A stretch of 24,311 nucleotides of DNA from a virus, in the IMG/VR virus record IMGVR_UViG_3300028558_000094, positions 1-24,311 of that record. One strand, given 5' to 3'. This document shows, piece after piece, positions 4,999-14,000 of the stretch. Position numbers and translations under genes: made by a program. Every line of letters starts with the position of its first letter. Position 1 is the first letter of the stretch. Under the pieces are notes generated by a model that had not been told where the DNA came from, did not search any database, and saw only the letters and a list, made by a program, of their open reading frames with translations.

Positions 4999-5224
4999 TG
5001 CCGCCCCCGCTTAGTGAGGCTTGGAAGACCACCCGGCTAATGCCAGCGGCTACGAGGCACAGGGCAGCAAGCAGCGATAGGACGAAAGGCGATCCCTTCG
5101 CGTAGGGCTGGATCATCTGTAGAAAGAGCGACGCCCCCTGAAAGCCGAACCCGAGCAGAATGAAGCGCATGCTCCATGCCCGCGTCAGGATAACTGGCCA
5201 GTCTGGGTGCAGCCGGAGTGCCAT
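4982..5224 (-). CDS. Holin (two-span, pinholin-like), 80 aa
   Basis: After the polar start (ALRLHPDWPVILTRAWSMR) come two hydrophobic helices: about residues 20-38 (FILLGFGFQGASLFLQMIQ) and 47-67 (FVLSLLAALCLVAAGISRVVF). This is a class II holin layout, and DWPVILTRAWSMR resembles small holin-type proteins I recall from phages of Proteobacteria. Next to a SAR endolysin, a pinholin that collapses the proton motive force is the natural partner. ATG 5224 has AGGG 8 bases upstream. A GTG at 5263 inside the 15-base repeat is in frame and would add 13 residues (MRCCRRLCCQGAR), so a dual start is possible. Confidence 0.7.
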   Translation of the reverse strand: MALRLHPDWPVILTRAWSMRFILLGFGFQGASLFLQMIQPYAKGSPFVLSLLAALCLVAAGISRVVFQASLSGGGNGPKP

Positions 5225-5250
5225 ACGCGCACCCTGACAGCACAACCGGC

Positions 5251-5268
5251 GGCAGCAACGCACTCAGG
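5251..5268 (-). repeat. Gene-end repeat, copy 1 (upstream of lysis cassette)
   Basis: The coding-strand core TGAGTGCGTTGCTGC (5266-5252) is identical in four places in the window; this copy extends to CCTGAGTGCGTTGCTGCC. It starts 3 bases after the TAG of the 1159-aa gene and lies just upstream of the holin. It contains no hairpin. A promoter, a processing site or a regulator binding site are the options. Confidence 0.8.
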
Positions 5269-5269
5269 G

Positions 5270-8200
5270 CTATTGCCGGGGTGCCATCGGGCCGGAATTG
5301 CGCAGGTTTTCCATCCGCGCCCGCTGCTCCGGCGTGGCGTACATATAGAAATCCTTGAGCGTGCGGCCGGACAGCCGCGTGCCCGGATTGGCCCAGACAC
5401 GGGCGTAGTAGCGTTGCAGCCCCGGCGGCACGCCGAGTTCGGTCATTTGGTTCATGGCCCCGGCCACGTCGCCGCGGAGGTACTGCCGCTGGATGTCCGG
5501 GAGTGCGGACTGCACCGCGAAATCGTGCTGCTGGCGGGCGTGGTACATCTCGCCGACCGCCGGGCCGCCAGGCGCACCCTTCGAGAACGTGACGCCGGCC
5601 ACTGGCCCGAAGGCTTGCAGCGCGTTCACTTTGGCGTCGCCCTCGCCTTTTACGAGGTCATGGAAGGCGTTGAACTGCCCTTCCGGGAACTGCGACTTCG
5701 CGATGTGCGCGACGATGGCCCCGATGTTGGCGAGATACTTGCCAGGCGTGTCGGCGTTCGGGTCGTAAATCTTCCGGCCGAAGCCCTTGTCGTTTTCCAT
5801 GATCTGCCAGACGGGCCGAGAGAACGTGCCGAGTTTGCGGCGCATCATGTCGAGCGGCCCGGTCATATAGCCGATGAACTCCTCGCCGATCTTGCCGGCC
5901 GGGTTGCGGGCGTAGATCGCCGTGCCATCCTTGGCGTAGCCGACGAGAATGCGATCCTGCCGGCCGGGCTCGTTCGTGTTCGTGGCGCTGAGCGACTGCA
6001 TGAAATTGAACGGCTGAACGAGCGAAAGCGGGTGCTCCTTCGTGCGCGTCATCGCCTCGCGGAACCGCTCGACATAGCCGTGCAGTTCCTTGTCGAGCGT
6101 CGAGTCGTTGAACATGACGTTCATCGCGCTCTGCAACAGCGAGTTGCCGACGTAGAGCATGGCCATGTCCATGCCGACCGTGGCCATCGCTTTACGACGG
6201 GCCATGGTCTTCGCGTATTTGACGGCGGTCTCTGCGCTTTCCTCCGCAGCCTCGCCGGTAAGCCCTTTGCCGAGCCCACCATCGCGCTCGATCTGCGCGA
6301 GCACGTCTTTCGGCAGGCCGGTGAACATGTCCTTCAGGACGCCGAGGTTGCCGAGCGTGAAGGTGCGCGAGAACAGCAGCATGTTCGACACCTTGCGGGC
6401 GGCGTCGGACATGGCCTCCTGCGGCAGCGAGCCGGCGAAGCGGTTGGCGAAGTGCGCGGCCACGCGGGAGGCGGTCGTGCGATCGACGCCCTTCCCCACC
6501 ATCTCGTCGCGGAAGTTGACGTAGAGCCCGGCCTGCAAATCGGCCACGCGGTCCCACAGCATCGTGTTGTGCCAGAAGTCGCCGGCCTTATCGATGGCGC
6601 GCATGGTCGCCGCGCCGGCCTCGGGGTCGAATAGCCCCGGCACGGCGCCGAGAAGCTTGGCCGTCCATGACCGGCCCGGTGTCAGGTCCGGCGCCTCCAT
6701 GATCGAGGAGATGTCCTGCTTGAAGAAGCGGTGGCCGATCGGCACGAGACCGTTGTCGATCGCCTCCCGCATTCCGGCCATGTCGTTCTTGAAGCGGTTG
6801 CCCTCGAAGTAGACCTTGAAGGTGGCCACCTTGCCGGGCATCGCCGGCAGCGCGCGGCCCCACTCAACGGCGTTGTGGATCAGCGGCGAGTTCATGATGA
6901 GGCTCATGGTCTTGCCCTTGAGCGACATCATTGCGCCGTAGAGAGGCCCCGAGCGGTGGGTCAGTACGGCCCGCAACGGCCCCTCGAAGTCGCCGTGGAC
7001 GTAGAGCGGGACCTGCTCGAAGATCGGATTTCCCTCGGCGTCCTTGACCACCTTGGCCATGTTGCCTTCGAGCGCCACGTCGCCGTTTGGCTTGTATTCG
7101 AACTTCGGCCGCCAGGTCTTGAACGCCGGGTGATCGAGTGTGAACCACTTCTGATCGGAGCCGGCCGGGATGGCGCCCTCGCTGACGGTCTCGGCACCGG
7201 TGCGCTTGCCATAGTCCTTGATATTGTTGATGAGCGTCCGGCCGGCGACGGCGTCCTCGAGCTTGGCGGTGGCCAGCGGGAGCACACGAATGTCGCGGGC
7301 GAGCTTCGCGCCGGGGCCGAGCAGCTTTTGCGCCGCCGCCTCGGTGTCCTCGGCGGTCAGATAGTTGCGTCGAAGCATATTCGAGGTGCGGGTCTTCAGG
7401 TTGAGGCCGATGCCGTTCAGCGGGATCGCGCCCTCGCCGGAGACGGCCGACGCCGCGTTGATGACCTGCCGCGGGGTGTAGGCCGGCAGGCCCTCGCCCT
7501 CGACCATGCCGAGGTCACGCGCTCGGCCCCACGCGACCTGGGCGCGGGTGTGCAGGTCGTTGACCGCGGCGCGCTCCTCCGGGGTCAGGGTCGCGAGGCC
7601 CATGTGCTCGGATTGCTGGCCCTCCTGCCGCATGACCGACTCCTCGTCGGCCGCATTCCACATGCGCTCGCGCTGCTCCGGGTCGAACCGCTTGGCGATG
7701 TCGTCGTCGATCCGGGACCACTCCCACCGGTTCCGACGCATGCCGTTCGCGAAGTCCTTGGCGATGGCCATACTGTCGGCCGTGCCCCTAGCCATAGGGG
7801 CAACGAGCATCTGAGCGTCCCGGCCGATGTCGAGGAGCTTGTCGCCAGACGCCTTTAGCGACTCGCTGATTCGTCCGGGCGCCGGAGATGGCTGATCGGA
7901 CAGGGGAACGTCCGTTGGCGCATCAGTGGCCGCCGCTGAGAGGCTGGTGGGCCTGCCGCCGGTCTCGGTCAGCACCTCCTCGTCCGCCGGGTCGATCTTC
8001 ACCGGCTCCTGCTTGGTCGTCAGATCGTGCTTCAAAAATGCATCGGTCTGGGCGTCGTTGACGGCCTCGGCGGGATGCAGCCCGTCTTGCTGCCACGCCT
8101 GCCGCAGATTTGCCTCGGTGTCCTTGCCGCCGAGCACGGTGGCGGCCTTCTTGAAATCGATCGGTGCCGGTGGCGGCCCGACGACCTGCGCTCGCACGGT

Positions 8201-8749
8201 GCCGTCCGCTGCGGTGTAGGGCCGGGCGAACTGGCCATTGCCGGCGTCGATCAGGGGCATCTTGGCCGGCACGTCGGGCGTGACACCGCCCGTCATCGCC
8301 ATGTCCTGCGAACGCTGGATCAGGGTGTCAAGAGGCTCGGGGGCATTCGGGTCGTCGCTGAAGTCCTCTTTGCGGAGGCCGGGGCCGGTGATGACCTTGC
8401 CGGACAGGACGTCGTGGCCGAGGGACACGCCGCTCGCGACCATCTCGGGGATCTGAGCGACCGTCGCCGCCAAGGTGCCGAGCGCCGCCGCGCCGTACCC
8501 CGTCACACCGCCCTGCTTCAGTTCGCCGGCCGCCCACTCCTTGATCCGCTGCGAATAGGACTTGGCGGCCATCTCCTCGAACGCCTTGCCCATAACAGAG
8601 CCCTGCGCCACGCGCGCGGCAAAGGCCGGCGACTGCGGCACGGGCTCGAGCGGCGGCTTCGCCTCGAACGGATTGCCCTCGACCGGCTCCAGGGTCGGGC
8701 CGGCCGGCTGGTCGAAGGGGTTACCGTCTACGGGCTCGAGCGTTGCCAT
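5270..8749 (-). CDS. Large internal virion (ejection) protein, 1159 aa
   Basis: The position, last in the structural series after gp12-like and two internal-protein genes, and the very large size match the biggest DNA-ejection protein of podoviruses (T7 gp16 position). The start at 8749 overlaps the previous stop as TAATG. The N-terminus repeats a short motif: LEPVDGNPF, LEPVEGNPF and a third LEPV within the first 40 residues, a kind of Pro/Phe linker common at the ends of phage internal proteins. The middle is rich in charged helices. Late hydrophobic helices (MATVGMDMAMLYVGNSLLQ) and many Met/Ala helices could enter the membrane. No transglycosylase or other enzyme motif was visible, unlike T7 gp16. 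The C-terminus ends NSGPMAPRQ. Confidence 0.65.
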   Translation of the reverse strand: MATLEPVDGNPFDQPAGPTLEPVEGNPFEAKPPLEPVPQSPAFAARVAQGSVMGKAFEEMAAKSYSQRIKEWAAGELKQGGVTGYGAAALGTLAATVAQIPEMVASGVSLGHDVLSGKVITGPGLRKEDFSDDPNAPEPLDTLIQRSQDMAMTGGVTPDVPAKMPLIDAGNGQFARPYTAADGTVRAQVVGPPPAPIDFKKAATVLGGKDTEANLRQAWQQDGLHPAEAVNDAQTDAFLKHDLTTKQEPVKIDPADEEVLTETGGRPTSLSAAATDAPTDVPLSDQPSPAPGRISESLKASGDKLLDIGRDAQMLVAPMARGTADSMAIAKDFANGMRRNRWEWSRIDDDIAKRFDPEQRERMWNAADEESVMRQEGQQSEHMGLATLTPEERAAVNDLHTRAQVAWGRARDLGMVEGEGLPAYTPRQVINAASAVSGEGAIPLNGIGLNLKTRTSNMLRRNYLTAEDTEAAAQKLLGPGAKLARDIRVLPLATAKLEDAVAGRTLINNIKDYGKRTGAETVSEGAIPAGSDQKWFTLDHPAFKTWRPKFEYKPNGDVALEGNMAKVVKDAEGNPIFEQVPLYVHGDFEGPLRAVLTHRSGPLYGAMMSLKGKTMSLIMNSPLIHNAVEWGRALPAMPGKVATFKVYFEGNRFKNDMAGMREAIDNGLVPIGHRFFKQDISSIMEAPDLTPGRSWTAKLLGAVPGLFDPEAGAATMRAIDKAGDFWHNTMLWDRVADLQAGLYVNFRDEMVGKGVDRTTASRVAAHFANRFAGSLPQEAMSDAARKVSNMLLFSRTFTLGNLGVLKDMFTGLPKDVLAQIERDGGLGKGLTGEAAEESAETAVKYAKTMARRKAMATVGMDMAMLYVGNSLLQSAMNVMFNDSTLDKELHGYVERFREAMTRTKEHPLSLVQPFNFMQSLSATNTNEPGRQDRILVGYAKDGTAIYARNPAGKIGEEFIGYMTGPLDMMRRKLGTFSRPVWQIMENDKGFGRKIYDPNADTPGKYLANIGAIVAHIAKSQFPEGQFNAFHDLVKGEGDAKVNALQAFGPVAGVTFSKGAPGGPAVGEMYHARQQHDFAVQSALPDIQRQYLRGDVAGAMNQMTELGVPPGLQRYYARVWANPGTRLSGRTLKDFYMYATPEQRARMENLRNSGPMAPRQ

Positions 8750-10458
8750 TACTGCTTCACCCGGAAATACTTGCCATCCTTCTGGACGTACCACTGCCCG
8801 TCAGCGGCCTTCCTCGCACCTTCCATCGGCGGCTTTTCGACCGGCGCGTTCTGCACGTCGACGCCCGTCACCGTCTTGCCAGGACCGGTCAGGTTCATCG
8901 ACCCCTTGTCATTCGCGAAATCGAGCCCCTGCTGCATGGTGACGTGGTACTTCGCGATGTTCTCGGGACGACCGAAGAAGTTGGGCGAGGATGGGTCGTA
9001 TAGCGAACGCGGGTCCTTGCCGGCCGCGCGCAAGGCCGCCTCCTCCGTGATCGCGTCGCGCTGCGCGGCGTACATCTTCTGCTGGCCGAGCGCGGAGTGA
9101 ATGCCGTACTGCGCGAGATAGCCGTCGACCGTGCCGGCGTATCGCTTGAAGAACTCCGTGCGGTCGGATTTCAGCGGCGGGTCGTTCGGCATAAGGTCGC
9201 GCTGCTTGACGAGGCTCAGTCGCACCGCCGCGTCCTGCCGGGACAACTTACCAGCCGCCTCGGCCTTGAGGATGTCGACGGAGTTGGTCGGGTTGCCATC
9301 GACGAACATGCGCGCGTCGAGGTCAGTGACCGTGCCCTGATCGCTGACTGTCGGCCCCGGCTTCTGCTGGCTCTCGCCCCAATCGAGATAGGCCTTGACC
9401 GCGGTCGCGGCGTTCGGTGCGGTCGGGTTCTTTTTGGCGACATCGAGCACATCCTTGAAATAGGTCGGCGCCAGCGTGACCTTGTTCGTGGCCGGGTCGA
9501 TGCTGACGTTCTTCGCGAAGGCGTCGTTGACGCCATTGTGGACGGCGTTCTCGGCAAGCTGCCGGTTATAGAGTTCGGTCTGCTTAACTAGTAGCGTGTT
9601 AGTCCGCGCCTGCACCTTCGCGGCTTTTCCGAGCGCCAATTCCTCCTGACCGTTGATGAGGTCGGGGTAAGCCGTCGCCCATTTCTTGGCCTCGGCCTCG
9701 GGATCGGCGGCGGACTGGATCGCACCGAACGCGCCTGACTTGACGATGGTCTCCCTCATCTTCTGCGTGAGGTCCATCTTCGCCTTGGCCGCATCGACGC
9801 CCTTAATGTTCGGCGAGCTGTCCACCACGCCGCCGACCACGCTGTCGACGCTGCTGAGTAAATGCGGCACCGATGACGGATCGCTGACCGCCGTGTTCGA
9901 CATGCTCGTCGCGGTGTTGTGGATATTCAGCGATGCCGCGGTGCCGGCCAGCGTCGACATGTCCGCCGACGTCTTCTCGAACATGTGGTTGCGCAGCGAC
10001 TCGGTATGCGACTCGGCCCACCGCTGCCCGCCTTCGGTAAGGAAGCCCTGGTTGAACTTTTCCAGCGACGGTTCGAGGACATTCTCGCGGAATTTCTGCG
10101 CAACGGTCGGGTCGTTCGGGTCCGCGTTCTTCGCGGTGTCGTTCCACGCCTGCGTCAGTTGGTCGTTCAACCCGGCCCATGCCGTCGCGCCGTGACTGAT
10201 TTCCTGATGCTCGATATACTGCGTCGCGGTGTTGCCGACGTCCTTGATCGTGCTGGCGACATCGCGCGCGACACCCTCGCCAACCGATGCCGTCTCGGCA
10301 CCGAACCGCTGCGTTTCATTGCCGAGTTCTTGGGTCGCCGCCGCGGCCTGACTGTAAAGTCGGCCACCGAGGCGCGCTGCATTGGCGGTCGCCTCGACGC
10401 CGGTCTCGGACGGGTTAAGACTGAGTGGCGGCGCGGCGTAGGTGCGGATTTGCGGCAT
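8749..10458 (-). CDS. Internal virion (ejection) protein, 569 aa
   Basis: The protein is almost all alpha-helical, Ala-, Asn- and Gln-rich, with little hydrophobic clustering, as expected for the middle ejection protein (T7 gp15 position). It opens MPQIRTYAAPPLSLNPSETG, which resembles the start of internal core proteins of short-tailed phages, and ends in a small strand-rich piece (GQWYVQKDGKYFRVKQ). The segment LARRLGGRL-like near residue 30 and repeated NTAT/ST pieces suggest a surface-packed helical bundle. AAGGA lies 6 bases before the ATG at 10458. Gene order (199-aa, 569-aa, 1159-aa) supports an ejectosome trio. No catalytic motif is seen. Confidence 0.65.
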   Translation of the reverse strand: MPQIRTYAAPPLSLNPSETGVEATANAARLGGRLYSQAAAATQELGNETQRFGAETASVGEGVARDVASTIKDVGNTATQYIEHQEISHGATAWAGLNDQLTQAWNDTAKNADPNDPTVAQKFRENVLEPSLEKFNQGFLTEGGQRWAESHTESLRNHMFEKTSADMSTLAGTAASLNIHNTATSMSNTAVSDPSSVPHLLSSVDSVVGGVVDSSPNIKGVDAAKAKMDLTQKMRETIVKSGAFGAIQSAADPEAEAKKWATAYPDLINGQEELALGKAAKVQARTNTLLVKQTELYNRQLAENAVHNGVNDAFAKNVSIDPATNKVTLAPTYFKDVLDVAKKNPTAPNAATAVKAYLDWGESQQKPGPTVSDQGTVTDLDARMFVDGNPTNSVDILKAEAAGKLSRQDAAVRLSLVKQRDLMPNDPPLKSDRTEFFKRYAGTVDGYLAQYGIHSALGQQKMYAAQRDAITEEAALRAAGKDPRSLYDPSSPNFFGRPENIAKYHVTMQQGLDFANDKGSMNLTGPGKTVTGVDVQNAPVEKPPMEGARKAADGQWYVQKDGKYFRVKQ

Positions 10459-10467
10459 GTTGTTTCC

Positions 10468-11067
10468 TTAGAGCATCGCCAGCGCGGCTATGCCCGCAGC
10501 GGCCTTGATGCCGCCGGTTATCATCCCGGCCGTCTGCGCAAATGACCCGAGATCATCCTGCTTCTGAGCAAGCGCGTCCTGCTCGCTCGCGACGTTGTTC
10601 TCGACACCGGCCGAATAGCGCGCATATCCGGCGAGGTTCGTGTAAGCCTGCTGCTGCTCGTTGTAGCCGGCCTCAGTGATGAGCCCCTGCTGACCGACGA
10701 CCTGCTTGGTCAACGCGCCCTCCTGCGCGCCCATGCGCAGGATATCGAGGCCACTCCCGCTCATCGTAAAACCGGAGCCGGCGACATCCGCCTGCGTCGT
10801 GCCGAGGCCCTGATAAATCTGCCGCTGCGTCTGCATTTCCTTGACGGCGGTCGATTGCTCGGTGAACTGCTCGTTCTGGTGAGCAAGCGTCGCCGCTTCG
10901 TCGTAGTTCGTGGCCTCAACGAGATCGCCCTGCGCTTTGAGGCGCGTCCCTTCGGCGGTAATGCGCGTGCCGTCGGCCTGAATTTGAAGGCCTTGGTTCT
11001 TCTCGATGCCGCCAAAGATATCTCCGGCAGCGCCAGCGAAGTCACCGAACATCGTGCCGAGTGCCAT
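10468..11067 (-). CDS. Small internal virion protein (T7 gp14-like position), 199 aa
   Basis: The N-terminus (MFGDFAGAAGDIFGGI) is hydrophobic and Gly/Ala-rich. Residues 28-50 carry a short repeat of the form x-A-(D/E)-G-T-R (QADGTRITAEGTRLKAQGD). The middle is a Gln-rich helix with the family-type stretch AGSGFTMSGSGLDILRMGAQ at about residues 95-114. The C-terminus has a hydrophobic helix (GMITGGIKAAAGIAALAML). A small, Gln-rich, amphipathic protein with membrane-active ends, directly after the gp12-like gene, fits the T7 gp14 role of forming the outer-membrane part of the ejection channel. AGGA lies 7 bases before the ATG, and it begins 3 bases after the gp12-like stop. Confidence 0.65.
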   Translation of the reverse strand: MALGTMFGDFAGAAGDIFGGIEKNQGLQIQADGTRITAEGTRLKAQGDLVEATNYDEAATLAHQNEQFTEQSTAVKEMQTQRQIYQGLGTTQADVAGSGFTMSGSGLDILRMGAQEGALTKQVVGQQGLITEAGYNEQQQAYTNLAGYARYSAGVENNVASEQDALAQKQDDLGSFAQTAGMITGGIKAAAGIAALAML

Positions 11068-11070
11068 GGC

Positions 11071-14000
11071 CTAGTCCTGCGTCTGTAGAAATTCGGTGAC
11101 GGCGACGACCGTTGCGGGGTACGGGCGCGTGATCTGCCAGCACAGCATTCCGTCGAAGCTGTTGTCGTCGTCGAGTTCCTGAATGTGTAGGCCGGTCTTG
11201 GTTTGCAGCGGCGTGAGCGCCGCGCCGCCGTCCGGCGACGTCTTCAGGTTCGCCGTCCGCATCGTGCCAGCGAACGACGTGCCGAACTTGATGCCCTGCG
11301 TCTGGAACAGCAGCGCGGCGTACTTGCTCGCGCGACGCTTCTTGCCGAGCGCCGAGCCGGTGCGCGCGCCGGTCTCCTGCGGCGCCACCGGACGGACGAT
11401 CTGCCCCTGAGACGCGAAGGTGAACCCGACCACGACGGGGAATGTGCCGGAGTAGGCCGCGACATAGGCCGACGTGAACAGACCGCCGGCCGCGCCATAG
11501 GGCACGTTCACGATGCCGTTCGACACGGCATAGTCTCCGCAGTCGAGGCCGCCCGCCATCACCGCGACCGTCTTTCCGTTCAACGGCCACAAGCCGCCAA
11601 GCTGGAAATAGGACTGACCGCCGATCACGACGTTCTGCGTGAACGATGGCGCGATACCGCTGTCGACGTGCCAGGCATTGAACAGCGTCGTGCTCTCGTC
11701 TGGGATGTTCGTCAGCACCTCGACCTGCCGCAGTCCCGTCCCGCTGTCGAATGTCACCATCGTCATCGTGTCGAGCGTGCCGTCTTCGCTCGTGCCGTCG
11801 CAGATACTCTCGATAGTGCGGCTGCCACCGTGCGTGTGGCTATGCCAGCCGATGAAGGTAGGCCCCTGCGACGTCATCAGTGTGTCGCGCTTGTAGCTCG
11901 CGCCAGAGAGCGCGCCGGCACCATCTCGGAACCAGATCGTCGGCACGAGTTCCTGCTGATAGGCTATCTCCGAGATGCCGCTCAGCGTCAGGTGCTTCGC
12001 CTTCTCGGTCAGGTTCGGCGCGGTGAACTTGCCGGAAAACACGTCGGCAAAATACTCCATGATCTTGCGCAAATACCGCTGCACGAAGACGAGTGTGTGC
12101 TCGGTGCGGCGCGGCTCGATGTTCGCGCAGCCGATGCGCGTGACGCGGTGCGCCTGCATGTTGAGCGGGGTCAACGGGCTGTTCAATGTCGACGCCTGCA
12201 CAAGCCATTCGCCGGCCTGCGTGCCGCAGAGGATGCCCTGCTGGTCAGGCTCCATCCAGAAGATAGCGTTCACGTCCGGCGCGGCAAACGTGTAGTCGAT
12301 GGCGCTGGCGTCGGTGACAGTCCCGTCCTGCTCGGTCGGCGCGAAATTGAAGATGTCGTTCGGTACGCTGCCGTCGACACGGTTCCCGACCGCGCCGGAC
12401 AACCATAGCCGGCCCTCGTGGTAGGTGCCAACGGTCGGCCATCCTGTCGTGTCGCTGAACACGCCGAGGCGCCACGTGCGGATGCCGCTCGTGCCGGGAA
12501 GCGCGGTGCCTAGAATTTCGACGCTGACGCTCGCGCCGCTCGACCCAGCCGGCGAAAAGAACTCGACCTGGGCGATCGAGATCGTCTGTGTAAACTGGAA
12601 GCCAGCGGACCCGGCCGGAAGTAGCGTAGTGGACGTAATAGCCTCGACCCACACATAGGGGAATGTCGTTGCGGTGTCGTTTGACAAAATCGTCACGGCC
12701 GACGCCCCGAGCGCGGTTGCTCCAGTCCCGGTCCATTGCGGAGCCGTATAGGTGCCAAGAACGGTGCCGTCAGAAGCCGAAGACGGCGCGGTTTGCTTGC
12801 CGCGGAGATTGATCGTCAACGTGACTTCGGTAATGTCCTTGTAGCTGCTGTTCGCAATGCCGCCGTCCGTGGGGGGGATGATCGTCACGAACCCGATCTT
12901 CTGCGCAGACGCGCTGTGGTAATCCTTCCCGACATAACCGGAGAGAGTGTAGGTCTGCCCCAGGATGCCGCTGCCGTCGCTAAAGGTGGCAGTTGAGGAT
13001 GCCGAAGTGGCTTTGTTCGGCACGCCGTCGAACGACGCGGCAACGCCGCCGCTGCCTGTCAACGTCCCGATATTCGCCGAACCCGACAGGCTGCCGGAGA
13101 TGAGATTGAGAAGGCCGGTGATCTTTCCCCACGTCCAGTTCGCCGCGTTCGGGTTGATCTCCCAACTCGTCAGGTCGGTGCCGGGAATGACGCCAGCGGA
13201 CACGCTCTTGAGCGCGGTCCAATAGGCGCCGGCGTAGGTGACCGAAAGTCCGGTGGTGTAGGTGCTCCCCACGGCCCACAGCGGCGGCTCGTAGTTCATC
13301 CGCATCATGCGGCCGATGTCGGTCGCCAGAAAGCCGTTCGGCCCGACCGCCACGGACGGAGACACCTTCAGCCATTGCGTCGAATGCGTGTCGGGCTGGT
13401 AGTTGAGGTTTTGGTCGACGAGCGACTTGTAACTGTTCGAGCTATAGGTGACGAAATCGCCGATGCCGTAGGTCTGCGTCGCCGACCACGCATTGAACGA
13501 CACCGTGCAGTTGACGATGCCGCTCGTGCCATCCGGCGTAAGGATCGCGCCGCCAGCCACAGGATCGAGGTACGGTCCATCCTTGAAAACTGCGGTGTTC
13601 AGAGCGAACGTCGCCGACTGCGTATTGCTGGGATCGGTGACGACGGACAGCACGTTCGGAGCGTAGGCGCCGTGAAGAAAGACGGACTGCTTCTCGGCCT
13701 GGACAGAGCGAAGCGACGCGAGGTCTGTCGCCTTATACGGCGTCGTGATCTCCATGACGCGCTTGACATTGCCGGAAACGAATGTGCCGAGTGTTGACCC
13801 GTCGATGGCCGTTCCGGTCATCGCACCGGCGATGGAAAAATGCGTCGAGTCGGTGACCGTAATCGTGATCGGGCGGTTTTGCAGGAGCGGATCGTTGACG
13901 CCGAGATCGGTGAAATAGACCGTATTCCCGGTTGACCAGCCGTGCGGTGCAGAGGTTTGCACCACGGCCGGGTTTGCGGTCGATATTGCGGCCACGGCCT

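Noticed and set aside
5037-5258. Lipobox-like VVLSGCAYG frame across gene-end repeat copy 1
   Set aside because: It overlaps the holin in another frame, lacks a ribosome binding site, and its remainder is shadow-like.
5207-6634. Long plus-strand open frames opposite late genes (5207-6634, 6731-7858, 8027-9100, 11203-12408, 18068-19312, 21514-22761)
   Set aside because: They lie antisense to genes with recognised products, have Arg/His/Ala/Gly-rich shadow composition and no ribosome binding sites that I noticed. GC-rich coding DNA often leaves such open antisense frames.
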